From: Bryobacteraceae bacterium
GTDB taxonomy: Bacteria; Acidobacteriota; Terriglobia; Bryobacterales; Bryobacteraceae
NCBI GenBank assembly: GCA_026129905.1
Contig: JAHCHE010000010.1
Span: 62,001 to 126,000, forward strand
DNA: 64,000 nucleotides
Reading direction: 5' to 3'
Part shown: positions 24,739-33,622 of the stretch, in pieces
Layout of the letters: each line of letters starts with the position of its first letter
How positions within the stretch are numbered: position 1 is the first letter of the stretch
The notes under the pieces: model-generated
Seen by the model: only the letters and a program-made list of their open reading frames with translations
Databases searched by the model: none
What the model was told of the DNA's origin: nothing
Position numbers and translations under genes: made by a program

Positions 24739-24798
24739 CGATACCCTCCTGAGGATCGCGCGTAACACCCGGGGCTGCGCGCCTCGTTCATCCCTTTG

Positions 24799-24804
24799 TA
24801 GCCT
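24799..24804 (+). promoter_or_regulatory. -10-like TAGCCT before the histidine kinase
   Basis: TAGCCT directly precedes the first ATG (24805) and lies 6 nt before a second in-frame ATG (24811). If it is the -10 element, the kinase message starts at 24811 or just before it and is leaderless. Confidence 0.3.
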
Positions 24805-26535
24805 ATGGGAATGGAGAAAGCCAGGCGCCAGACCCTTGTCTGGTGGTTTACCTTGGTTTTCCTGGCTTGTCTCTGCGGCGTCCTGGCGTTATTCCAGTAC
24901 CGGTGGATCGGCCAGGTGAGCCGGGCGGAACGCGAGCGGCTCGGGGCGGATCTTCGCGCATCGCTGGTTCGGCTGAGCCGTGAATTCAACCTGACGGTGA
25001 ACCGCGCGGCCTGGTCCATGATGCCCTCCGACGATGAGATCGAACACCTCGGCCGGGACGCGGCCTACGCGGCGCGGTACGCCAGGTGGCGGGCGGGCCG
25101 GCGGCATACGGGGCTCTTTCGCCGCCTGGGGGTGGCCGCGCCCGAAGGACAGAATCTCCGCCTGCGCATGCTCGACCGCGCCGGAGGAAGCTTCCAGGAT
25201 GCGGCATGGCCCTCCGCCTGGAACGAGGTGCGCGAGCATCTGCTATCGCGGCTCCAATCTCCGGCGCCCCCGCCGCCGATGCCCGAGACGGGACTGGCGT
25301 TCGAACTCCCGCGCTTCGGCCGGCCTCGCGGCGACCGTCCCGCGCGGTTCGTCATACCGGAACAGGATTGGCTGATCCTGGAACTGGACCTCGATTACGC
25401 GAGGGACGCGTTCCTGCCGGGGCTGCTTCAGCGGCATCTCGGGCGTGGCGGCCGGATGGATTATGAGGCCGAGGTGGTAGCGCGAACCGAACCCGCCGCG
25501 CTCATCTATCCCGCAGCGGCCGAGGACCGTGAACGAATCGGCAGCCGCGCCGACGCCTCGGTAACCCTGTTCGACATATTTCGTGAGCCGGCCTTCCATC
25601 GAAGCGCGGAAGCTGGAGTCCCGGTGGACATGCACGGCAGCGCCGCGGATTCGGGGCACGGGCGCTGGCAACTCCTGGTTCGCCGCCGGGGCGATTCCCT
25701 CGACGCGGTGGTCGCGCATGCGCGCTGGCTCAACCTGGGCATCTCGGGCGCGATTCTCGTCCTGATCCTGGCGTCGATGGCGGCGCTCATCCGGTTCACG
25801 CGGCAGACGCAGCGGCTGGCGCAGCTTCAGATGAACTTCGTGGCGGGCGTCTCGCATGAGCTGCGGACGCCGCTTGCGGTGATCGGCACGGCGGCCTACA
25901 ACCTGCGCGACAGGGTGGCGCACGATCCCCGGCACGTGGAGCAGTACGGCGAGCTGATTCAGAAGGAAGCGGGCAAGCTGACGGCCATCGTCGAGCAGGT
26001 GCTCCGCTTTGCCGGCGCCGCCGCCGGCCACGTCGTTCGCCGGCGGGAACCCATTTCTCCGGCGGCGCTGGTGAAGGAATGCCTCCAATCGAGCCGCGCC
26101 ATCATCGACGAGGCCGGTTGCGTCGTCGAGGAAAAGATCGAGCCCGGCCTGCCGCCCATCGCCGGCGACGCCGGCGCGCTGAAGCATGCGGTTGAAAACC
26201 TGCTTCACAACGCCGTCAAGTATGGCTCGCCGCGCGAGAAGTGGATCGGCGTGTACGCTTCGAGGTCCACGCAGGGGGACGCGCCCGCGGTCGAGATCCG
26301 CGTGGCGGATCGCGGTCCCGGCGTGCCCGAAGAGGAGCGGAATCATATCTTCGAGCCGTTCTTCCGCGGCAGGCAAGCCGTCGAGAACCAGGTGCGCGGC
26401 ACGGGCCTGGGGCTGAACCTCGTCAAACGGATTGTCGAGGCGCACCGCGGCGCCGTTTCCGTCGAGAACGGCCCCGTGAGCGGCGCCGAATTCGTGATCC
26501 GAATTCCCGCCGCGACCAACGGCATACCCGAATGA
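24805..26535 (+). CDS. Membrane sensor histidine kinase
   Basis: This 576-residue protein has a transmembrane helix at about 11-30, a long extracytoplasmic sensor region (31-305) of no recognised fold, and a second helix at about 310-329. A HisKA domain follows, with phospho-acceptor His351 in SHELRTPL, and a HATPase domain with ENLLHNAVKYG (N box), DRGPGVP (G1) and GTGLGLNLV (G2). The TGA overlaps the ATG of the OmpR-type regulator, so they form a cognate pair. The real start may be the second ATG at 24811. The stimulus is unknown; the sensor is rich in arginine and proline. Confidence 0.9.
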   Translation: MGMEKARRQTLVWWFTLVFLACLCGVLALFQYRWIGQVSRAERERLGADLRASLVRLSREFNLTVNRAAWSMMPSDDEIEHLGRDAAYAARYARWRAGRRHTGLFRRLGVAAPEGQNLRLRMLDRAGGSFQDAAWPSAWNEVREHLLSRLQSPAPPPPMPETGLAFELPRFGRPRGDRPARFVIPEQDWLILELDLDYARDAFLPGLLQRHLGRGGRMDYEAEVVARTEPAALIYPAAAEDRERIGSRADASVTLFDIFREPAFHRSAEAGVPVDMHGSAADSGHGRWQLLVRRRGDSLDAVVAHARWLNLGISGAILVLILASMAALIRFTRQTQRLAQLQMNFVAGVSHELRTPLAVIGTAAYNLRDRVAHDPRHVEQYGELIQKEAGKLTAIVEQVLRFAGAAAGHVVRRREPISPAALVKECLQSSRAIIDEAGCVVEEKIEPGLPPIAGDAGALKHAVENLLHNAVKYGSPREKWIGVYASRSTQGDAPAVEIRVADRGPGVPEEERNHIFEPFFRGRQAVENQVRGTGLGLNLVKRIVEAHRGAVSVENGPVSGAEFVIRIPAATNGIPE

Positions 26536-27221
26536 GCAGGCGCATTCTTCTCGTCGAGGACGAACCCGGCCTGGTGCTGACCATCTCCGATCTCCTGGCT
26601 GCGGAGGGCTACCAGGTGGAGACCGCGGCCGATGGGCCCACCGGCCTTGCGCGAGCGGCTAACGAGGCGTTCGACCTGGCGATTCTCGACGTCATGTTGC
26701 CGGGCAAGAACGGCTTCGAGGTGTGCCGCGAACTCCGCCAGCAGGGACGCGACCTGGCCGTGCTGATGCTGACCGCCAAAACGCAGATTGTCGATCGCGT
26801 GGTGGGGCTGAAACTCGGGGCGGACGACTACCTGACCAAGCCGTTCGACCCGGCGGAACTGCTCGCGCGCATCGAGGCGCTGCTCCGGCGGGCGCGCAAG
26901 GAAAGCTTGCCGAGGGTACTCCGCTTCCGCTTCGGCAACGTCGCCGTCGACTTCGAGAGCGGCGAGGTGCGCAAGGAAGGCCTGCCCGTCACCCTGGCGA
27001 GCAAGGAACTCCAGCTTCTCCGCTACCTGATCGAGCGCCGCGGCAAGGTTGTGTCGCGCGACGAGCTGCTGGCGCACGTCTGGGAATACCAGACCGGCGT
27101 TTCTTCCCGCACCATCGACGTGCACGTGGCGTGGCTGCGGCAGAAGCTGGAAGACTACCCGCAGACCCCGAAGTACATTCACACAGTGCGCGGGATGGGC
27201 TACCGTTTCTCGCCGGAGTAG
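26532..27221 (+). CDS. OmpR/PhoB-family response regulator (partner of upstream kinase)
   Basis: This 229-residue protein has a receiver domain with the acidic pair in LLVEDEP, phospho-acceptor Asp53 in ILDVMLPG and Lys103 in LTKPFDP. A winged-helix effector follows, ending TIDVHVAWLRQKLE ... IHTVRGMGYRF, the classic OmpR C-terminal signature. It overlaps the kinase gene by 4 nt, so the ATG at 26532 is firm. It probably activates or represses its own operon and perhaps the convergent Spy-like gene. No target site is evident in this window. Confidence 0.92.
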   Translation: MSRRILLVEDEPGLVLTISDLLAAEGYQVETAADGPTGLARAANEAFDLAILDVMLPGKNGFEVCRELRQQGRDLAVLMLTAKTQIVDRVVGLKLGADDYLTKPFDPAELLARIEALLRRARKESLPRVLRFRFGNVAVDFESGEVRKEGLPVTLASKELQLLRYLIERRGKVVSRDELLAHVWEYQTGVSSRTIDVHVAWLRQKLEDYPQTPKYIHTVRGMGYRFSPE

Positions 27222-27229
27222 ATGACCGG

Positions 27230-27258
27230 GGCCCGCGCGCGCCACGGCAACGCGGGCC
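27230..27258. terminator. Inverted repeat between convergent genes
   Basis: GGCCCGCG (27230-27237) and CGCGGGCC (27251-27258) form a perfect 8-bp stem with a 13-nt loop, just after the response-regulator stop and before the Spy-like stop on the other strand. There is no clear T-run. It could act as a bidirectional terminator. Confidence 0.35.
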
Positions 27259-27278
27259 TTGCCGGGTTCGACGGGCGT

Positions 27279-27707
27279 TTAGCGGCGCCCGAAGCCGCCG
27301 CGTCCGTCCGGGCCGCCGCGTTCGCCGAGTTGATCGTACTTCTGTTTCTGCTCGGCGGTCAGCAGGGCGTAGAACTTCGCGGTTGCTTTTGCCCGAATCG
27401 CCGTCAACTGACCTTCGATCACGCCGACGGCGGCCGACAGTTGGTCCAGGGCCGCATCCGGTTGCCCGGCTTTAACTGCCGCCGTGAGGGCTTCGCGGGC
27501 GCTTTGAAGCTCGCCGCGGGGCGTCTCGGCGGCGGCGTCGGCCGCTTCGAAAATGGCTTTCGCCTGCTCCTTCTGAGCGTCGGACAGCCCTAGGTAGCCC
27601 GCGAGAAAATCGGGCCCGCGGGGACCGCCGCCGGGAAAGCCCGGGTCGGCGAGGACCGGCAGCGCGGCCGCCGCCACCAGGAGCGTAACTGACAATCGTC
27701 TTGTCAT
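27279..27707 (-). CDS. Spy/CpxP-like periplasmic protein
   Basis: This 142-residue protein has a signal peptide (MTRRLSVTLLVAAAALPVLA). The mature helical part contains two L-x-x-x-Q-type motifs, LSDAQKEQAKAIF and LTAEQKQKYDQL, the LTxxQ signature of the Spy/CpxP/ZraP group of periplasmic chaperone-like proteins. The C-terminus is glycine-rich (GGPDGRGGFGRR). Family members protect periplasmic proteins or modulate envelope stress signalling. It is convergent with the two-component pair, so it may be a target of that system, by inference from position only. Confidence 0.75.
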   Translation of the reverse strand: MTRRLSVTLLVAAAALPVLADPGFPGGGPRGPDFLAGYLGLSDAQKEQAKAIFEAADAAAETPRGELQSAREALTAAVKAGQPDAALDQLSAAVGVIEGQLTAIRAKATAKFYALLTAEQKQKYDQLGERGGPDGRGGFGRR

Positions 27708-27895
27708 CGGGGTAAGTTTGAACCTCCTTAGCGGCTATGACGTGCGGGGCGCGCGGCGGGGTGTAAAGTCTTCCTTACGCCACGCCGGTGGCCGAAATCC
27801 ACCACCGTGGCGGCGTTCGGCCAGCAACGCCGGGGCCGTCGCTCGTGTTCTCAAGCACTTGAATTTGGCAGCAAAACTGATCGAAAGCCGTTGCC

Positions 27896-28780
27896 ATGAA
27901 ACGCTGCATCGCCAAGCGCATTCTTTACGGTTCCGCCGTTCTGGCCTTCTGCGCGTCCTGGTCCGGCGCGGCTCAGGAGCCCGAGCCGGCGCCGTCGAGC
28001 GGCTGGCGGAGAGTAGACGAGCCGCGGGACCCCTCGGCCGGGCCGGCTTCGGAATTGCTGCTCCCGGCCGGCGCGTGGATCACCGTGCGGGTTAACGATC
28101 CGGTTTCGAGCGACCACAGCCGGCCAGGAGACGTGTTCACCGCCACGCTCGAGAAGCCGGTGGTGGTGCAAGGATTCGTCATCGCCCGGCGCGGCCAGAC
28201 CGTGGAAGGGCGCGTCGTCGAAGCGCACAAAGCCGGCCGCTTGCGCGGGACGTCCCGCCTCGGCCTGGAACTGACGGAGATCGGCCTGGTGGACGGCCAG
28301 CAATTTCCCATGCGAACGGAGCTGATCCAATACGCGGGCGGGACTTCGTTGGGGCGCGACGCCACCGCCGTTGCGACCACTTCCGGGCTCGGCGCGGCCA
28401 TCGGCGCCGCGGCGGACGGGGGCTTTGGCGCTGGCATGGGCGCGATAGCCGGGGCCGCCGCTTCGACGCTGGGCGTACTGGTCACGCGCGGAAGATCGAC
28501 CGTCGTCTTCCCCGAGGCGACCCTGACGTTTCGCACGGTGGCGCCGCTCGTCATCGACACGAGCCGCGCCGCCCACGCGTTCCAGCCCGTCACGCAGGGC
28601 GACTACGAGCCTTCCAGACGCCTCGAGCGCCGGGCGATGGCGCCGCCGACGCTTTATCCGCCGTTTTATTATTCCGATTTATTCTGGTCGCATTCGCCGT
28701 TTTTCTACGGGCCGGGCATTTTTTGGCATTCTCGACCGGCGCATTTCTACGGACGCGGGTTCCATCGCCGCCGTTGGTGA
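27896..28780 (+). CDS. Secreted glycine-zipper protein of unknown function
   Basis: This 294-residue protein has a signal peptide (to about residue 26). A beta-rich middle follows (LLLPAGAWITVRVNDPV, GDVFTATLEKPVVV), resembling the periplasmic beta-barrel region seen in VirB10/TrbI- or FlgA-like proteins. A glycine/alanine stretch (GLGAAIGAAADGGFGAGMGA and on) resembles a glycine zipper. The C-terminus is aromatic and histidine-rich (FYYSDLFWSHSPFFYGPG). The family was not recognised with confidence. It stands alone between the Spy-like gene and an orphan response regulator on the other strand. Confidence 0.6.
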   Translation: MKRCIAKRILYGSAVLAFCASWSGAAQEPEPAPSSGWRRVDEPRDPSAGPASELLLPAGAWITVRVNDPVSSDHSRPGDVFTATLEKPVVVQGFVIARRGQTVEGRVVEAHKAGRLRGTSRLGLELTEIGLVDGQQFPMRTELIQYAGGTSLGRDATAVATTSGLGAAIGAAADGGFGAGMGAIAGAAASTLGVLVTRGRSTVVFPEATLTFRTVAPLVIDTSRAAHAFQPVTQGDYEPSRRLERRAMAPPTLYPPFYYSDLFWSHSPFFYGPGIFWHSRPAHFYGRGFHRRRW

Positions 28781-28781
28781 A

Positions 28782-29468
<687 letters not shown>

Positions 29469-29531
29469 TCAAGAGGCTGTGCTCACGTAGTCAGGGACGA
29501 GCCGGGAATTGGCGGGGATTATCCGCCGATG

Positions 29532-29571
29532 TTAAGGTCGCGCAAGGTCTTTATTAAGAATGTTAAGAATG
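29532..29571. promoter_or_regulatory. Repeated TTAAG motifs in a divergent promoter
   Basis: TTAAGG at 29532, TTAAGAATG at 29554 and TTAAGAATG at 29563 are in the same orientation, with a related GTAAGAATTG near 29618. The 9-bp tandem pair fits the direct-repeat binding mode of OmpR/PhoB regulators. The orphan response regulator encoded next to it is a natural candidate. Confidence 0.35.
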
Positions 29572-29637
29572 CGGCCGCCTGCAATCCGTCCGCCGCGCCG
29601 CATCGTCAGGATCGGTAAGAATTGGTGAATTTTGAAC

Positions 29638-29856
29638 ATGCACAACCTCGCATCGCATCATGATCCTGTCTGGGCGCGCATCTCGCTGGTTGTTGCGCTG
29701 GGCTTATTGATTCTTCTGCTGCTGATCTCCATCTGGAACCACGCCTGGCTGGCGCGGCGCGTCCGCCTGGAACGCCCACGGCGCGACTTTGCCACGAAAG
29801 TGTCGGCGCTGGACCGCGCGGCGCCGGTTCGCGCGTGGACGCCGGCGTGTCTGTAG
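29638..29856 (+). CDS. Small single-pass membrane protein
   Basis: This is a 72-residue frame from the ATG at 29638 (a TTG at 29632 is also in frame). One clear transmembrane helix, ISLVVALGLLILLLLISIW, is followed by a basic juxtamembrane stretch ARRVRLERPRR, giving an N-out/C-in topology. No family was recognised. It is divergent from the orphan response regulator and upstream of the RraA-like gene. Real coding is plausible because of the clean helix and positive-inside pattern, but a chance frame cannot be excluded. Confidence 0.45.
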   Translation: MHNLASHHDPVWARISLVVALGLLILLLLISIWNHAWLARRVRLERPRRDFATKVSALDRAAPVRAWTPACL

Positions 29857-29894
29857 CGGCGGAACGTATAGAATGGCTTCTGACGAGGCCATCG

Positions 29895-30581
29895 ATGACG
29901 ACGTCCCTTTCCTACGAAAACTGTGTCGATTACCTGAAGACGGTGGATTCGCCGACGCTGTCGAACGGGATCGAGCTGCTGAAGGTCCGGCCCAACTACG
30001 AGGGGTTCCTGCCGCTCGACGTGCGGTGCCTGTTTCCGGAGTTCGGCCGCATGTGCGGCTACGCGGTGACGGCGCAGGTGGAGACGATGACGCGCATGGA
30101 GCCGCGCGACAACCGGATCTTTCTCCGGCTGTATGAAGAAGTGGAGAAATCGCCCAAGCCGGCGGTGATTGTCTTTCAGGAGATCGGCGCTCAACCGGAG
30201 TTCGCGGCGCACTGCGGCGAGGTGATGGGCACGATCTTCACGCGGCTCGGCGCGGTTGGACTGGTGAGCGACAGCGGGGTCCGCGATCTTCCCGAGGTGC
30301 GCGCGCTCCGTTTCCACTACTTCGCGCGCGGCGCCGTTGCCAGCCACGCCTATTTCCGCATCACGAGGGTGGGCGTCCCTGTCCAGGTGCGCGGCGTGGT
30401 GGTCCGGCCCGGCGACATTCTGCACGGAGACGAAAACGGCCTCCTGACCGTACCGCGCGAAGATCTCGAACGGCTGCCCGACGCCATCGAGTCCGTCCGG
30501 TCGAAGGAGCGCGATCTCATGTCGTTCGTGCGGGGACCCGATTTCTCCCTCGACAAACTGCGCGGCAAGATCGTGGAGTAG
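29895..30581 (+). CDS. RraA-family protein (aldolase/regulator-like)
   Basis: This 228-residue protein starts at the ATG at 29895. It carries the RraA/dimethylmenaquinone-methyltransferase-like signature: GEVMGTIFTRLGAVGLVSDS with GVRDLPEV, then GDILHGDENGLLTVP. This fold includes HMG/CHA aldolases and RraA, which binds RNase E. Aldolase-type members keep the G-x-R-D motif, present here as SGVRDL. A metabolic aldolase role is slightly more likely than RNase regulation, but neither can be settled from sequence. It precedes the BamA-like gene by 75 nt. Confidence 0.8.
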   Translation: MTTSLSYENCVDYLKTVDSPTLSNGIELLKVRPNYEGFLPLDVRCLFPEFGRMCGYAVTAQVETMTRMEPRDNRIFLRLYEEVEKSPKPAVIVFQEIGAQPEFAAHCGEVMGTIFTRLGAVGLVSDSGVRDLPEVRALRFHYFARGAVASHAYFRITRVGVPVQVRGVVVRPGDILHGDENGLLTVPREDLERLPDAIESVRSKERDLMSFVRGPDFSLDKLRGKIVE

Positions 30582-30638
30582 CGCCTTCGCGCGGCGCGAG
30601 TTGCCAACCGCGCGGCGGAACTGCGACACTCTTTCAGG

Positions 30639-30644
30639 TATGGT
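30639..30644 (+). promoter_or_regulatory. -10-like TATGGT before the BamA-like gene
   Basis: TATGGT lies 12 nt before the ATG at 30657, with a GGAGGGAG Shine-Dalgarno-like run in between. Transcription from it would give a leader of only about 5 nt. Confidence 0.35.
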
Positions 30645-30656
30645 CGCCGGAGGGAG

Positions 30657-31916
30657 ATGGCCCGCGGGATGAGACGACTGCTCCCCCTCGTCCTCATTGC
30701 CTGGGGCGTTGGTTTGGCGCAAGTGAATTCCCGCGTCGAGGAAATCGAAGCGGCGCGCGACAAGAAGGCGAAGGAGCTGAAGCCGGACGAACCGAGCGGG
30801 TTCGAGCAGCGCCTGTTGTGGCTGAAGGATGAGAAGATCCTGGAGCGCCTCAGCGCGGGCGTCTATGGACTCCGGCTCAAGCTCGGCGGCATGGCCACGG
30901 GAGAAGGCTTCGCGCTCGGTCCGGAGTATCTCCGCCGCGATCTGCTTCGCGGAGAGATGATCTTGCGCGGCGCCTCCCAGGCGTCGTTCAGCGGCGCCCA
31001 GAAGATCGACGCCCAGCTCGGCTTTCCATCGTTCGCCTCCCGGCGCCTGTTCGCCGACGCCTACGCGGTGCGGCACTACTATCGCCGCATCAACTACTAC
31101 GGCCCCGGACCGGACTCGGAGAAGACGGGCCGCAGCAATTTCACCTACGAGGACTTCGCCGCGGACGGGTTGCTGGGCGTCCACTTGGGACGGTATCTGA
31201 CGGCTGGCGGCACGGCGGGGCGCCTGGCGGTAAACGTTGGTCCGGGCAACGACAATCGTTTTGCTTCCGCGGAAACGTTGTATCCGCCTGCCGTCACGCC
31301 CGGCATCGACCGGCAGACGTCCTTCGGGCGCTGGGGCGCGTTTGCCCAGTTCGACTACCGCGACAGCCCGCTCGGGCCGCGGTCGGGTGGCAGCTACCTT
31401 TTTGAATACGATTCCTACAACGACCTTCAGGGCGATCGTTACGGGTTTCAGCAGATCGAGATCGAACTGGAGCAGTTCGTTCCATTCTTCAACGCAAGGA
31501 GAGTGATCGCCTTGCGGGGCAAGACGATTCTCACCTATCCACGCGAGGGCCAGCAGGTTCCGTTCTACCTGCAACCCGTGCTCGGCGGCTCCAACGATCT
31601 GCGCGGGTACCGCCCCTACCGCTTCTATGATGACAACATGCTGCTGATGAATGCGGAATACCGTTGGGAGACGTTCAGCGGACTGGACATGGCGGTCTTC
31701 GTGGACGCGGGGAAGGTCTTCCACGAACGCTCGCAGTTGAACTTCACCAACCTCGAGAGCTCGGTCGGGTTCGGTTTCCGCTTCAACGTCCGCAACGCGG
31801 TATTCCTGCGCCTGGACGTGGGCTTCAGCCACGAAGGATGGATGGCCTGGCTGAAATTCAACGATGTCTTTGTCAAGCGTCCCACGGGGCGCTCGAGCCC
31901 GGAGAGTATTTTCTAA
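30657..31916 (+). CDS. BamA/Omp85-like outer-membrane beta-barrel without POTRA domains
   Basis: This 419-residue protein has a signal peptide, a short helical charged segment (RVEEIEAARDKKAKEL), then a barrel of the D15/Omp85 type. The conserved L6-like LGGSNDLRGYRPYRF motif and the strand LLMNAEYRWETFSGL are present, and the sequence ends before a classical C-terminal aromatic. No POTRA repeats fit in the length, so it is not a canonical BamA. It is followed 10 nt later by the kinase-like secreted protein, suggesting a joint function such as export, assembly or surface display of that partner. RBS GGAGG supports the ATG at 30657. Confidence 0.8.
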   Translation: MARGMRRLLPLVLIAWGVGLAQVNSRVEEIEAARDKKAKELKPDEPSGFEQRLLWLKDEKILERLSAGVYGLRLKLGGMATGEGFALGPEYLRRDLLRGEMILRGASQASFSGAQKIDAQLGFPSFASRRLFADAYAVRHYYRRINYYGPGPDSEKTGRSNFTYEDFAADGLLGVHLGRYLTAGGTAGRLAVNVGPGNDNRFASAETLYPPAVTPGIDRQTSFGRWGAFAQFDYRDSPLGPRSGGSYLFEYDSYNDLQGDRYGFQQIEIELEQFVPFFNARRVIALRGKTILTYPREGQQVPFYLQPVLGGSNDLRGYRPYRFYDDNMLLMNAEYRWETFSGLDMAVFVDAGKVFHERSQLNFTNLESSVGFGFRFNVRNAVFLRLDVGFSHEGWMAWLKFNDVFVKRPTGRSSPESIF

Positions 31917-31926
31917 CGGTGGCGCG

Positions 31927-33525
31927 ATGAAAAGGCTTACCGGTATCGTCTTCGTCCTGGCGTTCGCGGCCATCGCGGCGGCCGAGGTCCGGTTCTACCC
32001 CGACGATCCTCTCCGGGAGTCGCCGAAACCGCGGGACGCCGGACAGGTCAGGAAACGGAAGCTCAGCGACTATTACGATTTCTTCGCCAACATCTTCAAG
32101 CCCGCCGGCGAACATCACACCCGGCGCCGTATCATCCCATCACAGGCGGTGAACACGCTTGGCGAGCCGATCGACAGGGCCTGGTACACGCCCCGGCACT
32201 ACGATCGCCCGATGACCGTCGAGGAACTTGTCGCCGGTCCGGGAAACCGCACGCCCCCCGCGCCGGACGGGCCGTGGACCATCGTCGCGGCCAAGAGCGA
32301 AGGCATCACGCCGGGATTCATGATTCGCGACAGCCGCGGGCAAACCTACCTCCTGAAGTTCGACCCGCTCCACTATCCGGAACTGGCGACGGGCGCCGAC
32401 GTCATCTCGTCCAAGTTCTTCCACGCGCTCGGCTACCATGTCCCGGAGAACTACCCCGTTTATTTCAACGAAGAGCAGCTTCAACTCGGCGACGACGTGA
32501 GGATGCGGAACGCATTTGGCCAGCCCCGCAAAATGACCACCCGCGATCTGATCGAACTGCTGGTGAATGTACCGCGCGACAAGGACCGGCGGTATCGCGG
32601 CCTCGCCAGCCGTCTGCTTCCGGGCGCTCCTCTCGGCCCGTTCCGGTACTGGGGCGCCCGCTCGGACGACCCGAATGACATCGTCCCCCACGAGCACCGG
32701 CGGGACCTGCGGGGGCTGAGCGTGTTCTGCGCGTGGCTCGATCACGACGACAGCCGGTCCATCAACACCCTCGACATGCTCGTGGAGGAAGGCGGCGTCA
32801 AGTTTGTCCGGCATCACCTCGTCGATTTCGGCTCCACGCTGGGCAGCGCCAGCAATGGCCCGAACAGTCCGCGCTCCGGCGGCGAGTACCTGTTTTCGGC
32901 CAGGGAGGCCTTCAAGCAATTCATCACGTTCGGGCTCTGGGTGCCGCATTGGGCGCGGGCCAGGTACCCGGACATACCGGCCTTGGGACGGTTCGAATCG
33001 AAAGTGTTCGATCCGGTGACCTGGGTCCCGGAATATCCCAATCCGGCTTTCACCAATCGCCTCCCCGACGACTCCTTCTGGGCCGCGAAGCAGGTGATGG
33101 CTTTCACCGACGAACAGGTACGCGCCATCGTCAGGACAGCCGAGTATTCGGACCCGGCCGCCGAGAAGTATATCGCCGACGCGCTGATCGAGCGCCGCGA
33201 CAAGATCGGCCGGGCGTTTTTCCGGCAGGTCCTGCCTCTCGACCAGTTCGCCATCCAGAACGGAGAACTGAAATTTGTGGACCTGGAGATAAAGCACGGC
33301 TTCGCTGCGTCGCGCGAGTACAAAGCGGAGTGGTCGACATTCGACAACGCGTCGGATCGCAAGACCCCGATCGCGGGCGCCACGACGTTTCGCGTCCCGC
33401 CGGTTGCCGAAGGCGGCTATCTCGCCGTGGACATCCATTCCGCCAACGCGGCCCATGGCGTGACGGTCTACCTGCGAAACCGTCACGGCGCGATGCAGGT
33501 TGTAGGCATCGACCGGTCCTGGTGA
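31927..33525 (+). CDS. Secreted protein with kinase-like (HipA/PI4K/Fam20-type) motifs
   Basis: This 532-residue protein starts at the ATG at 31927; a signal peptide ends near residue 19 (AAIAAAE). Three blocks recall an atypical protein kinase fold: GQTYLLKFDP with Lys144, then GADVISSKFFHALGY (156-170); WLDHDDSRSIN with Asp272/Asp274 and Asn280; and HHLVDFGSTLG with a DFG-like Asp300. Order and spacing match lysine, catalytic loop and DFG of HipA- or Fam20-like kinases. A Gly-rich loop is not obvious. The last 60 residues are beta-rich. Substrate and localisation (periplasm or surface) are inferred only. It is in an operon with the BamA-like barrel gene. Confidence 0.6.
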   Translation: MKRLTGIVFVLAFAAIAAAEVRFYPDDPLRESPKPRDAGQVRKRKLSDYYDFFANIFKPAGEHHTRRRIIPSQAVNTLGEPIDRAWYTPRHYDRPMTVEELVAGPGNRTPPAPDGPWTIVAAKSEGITPGFMIRDSRGQTYLLKFDPLHYPELATGADVISSKFFHALGYHVPENYPVYFNEEQLQLGDDVRMRNAFGQPRKMTTRDLIELLVNVPRDKDRRYRGLASRLLPGAPLGPFRYWGARSDDPNDIVPHEHRRDLRGLSVFCAWLDHDDSRSINTLDMLVEEGGVKFVRHHLVDFGSTLGSASNGPNSPRSGGEYLFSAREAFKQFITFGLWVPHWARARYPDIPALGRFESKVFDPVTWVPEYPNPAFTNRLPDDSFWAAKQVMAFTDEQVRAIVRTAEYSDPAAEKYIADALIERRDKIGRAFFRQVLPLDQFAIQNGELKFVDLEIKHGFAASREYKAEWSTFDNASDRKTPIAGATTFRVPPVAEGGYLAVDIHSANAAHGVTVYLRNRHGAMQVVGIDRSW

Positions 33526-33539
33526 GGGCGCCGACAGAG

Positions 33540-33590
33540 GTGGGGCGAACCTCCAGGTTTGCGAGCCGGTTTTCCAACCGGCTCTGCGCC
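33540..33590 (+). repeat. REP-like palindromic repeat, copy B
   Basis: It begins GTGGGGCGAACCTCC and contains a 9-bp hairpin, GAGCCGGTT-TTCC-AACCGGCTC (33563-33584). Layout (GTGGGGC, about 20 nt spacer, TGCG, then hairpin) matches the elements at 18502 and 44520, but the stem sequence is different. It sits between the kinase-like gene and the convergent dipeptidase gene and may also terminate transcription. Confidence 0.6.
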
Positions 33591-33622
33591 ACTGGCGCGG
33601 CCCACGGCCTCACCTGGGCCCG

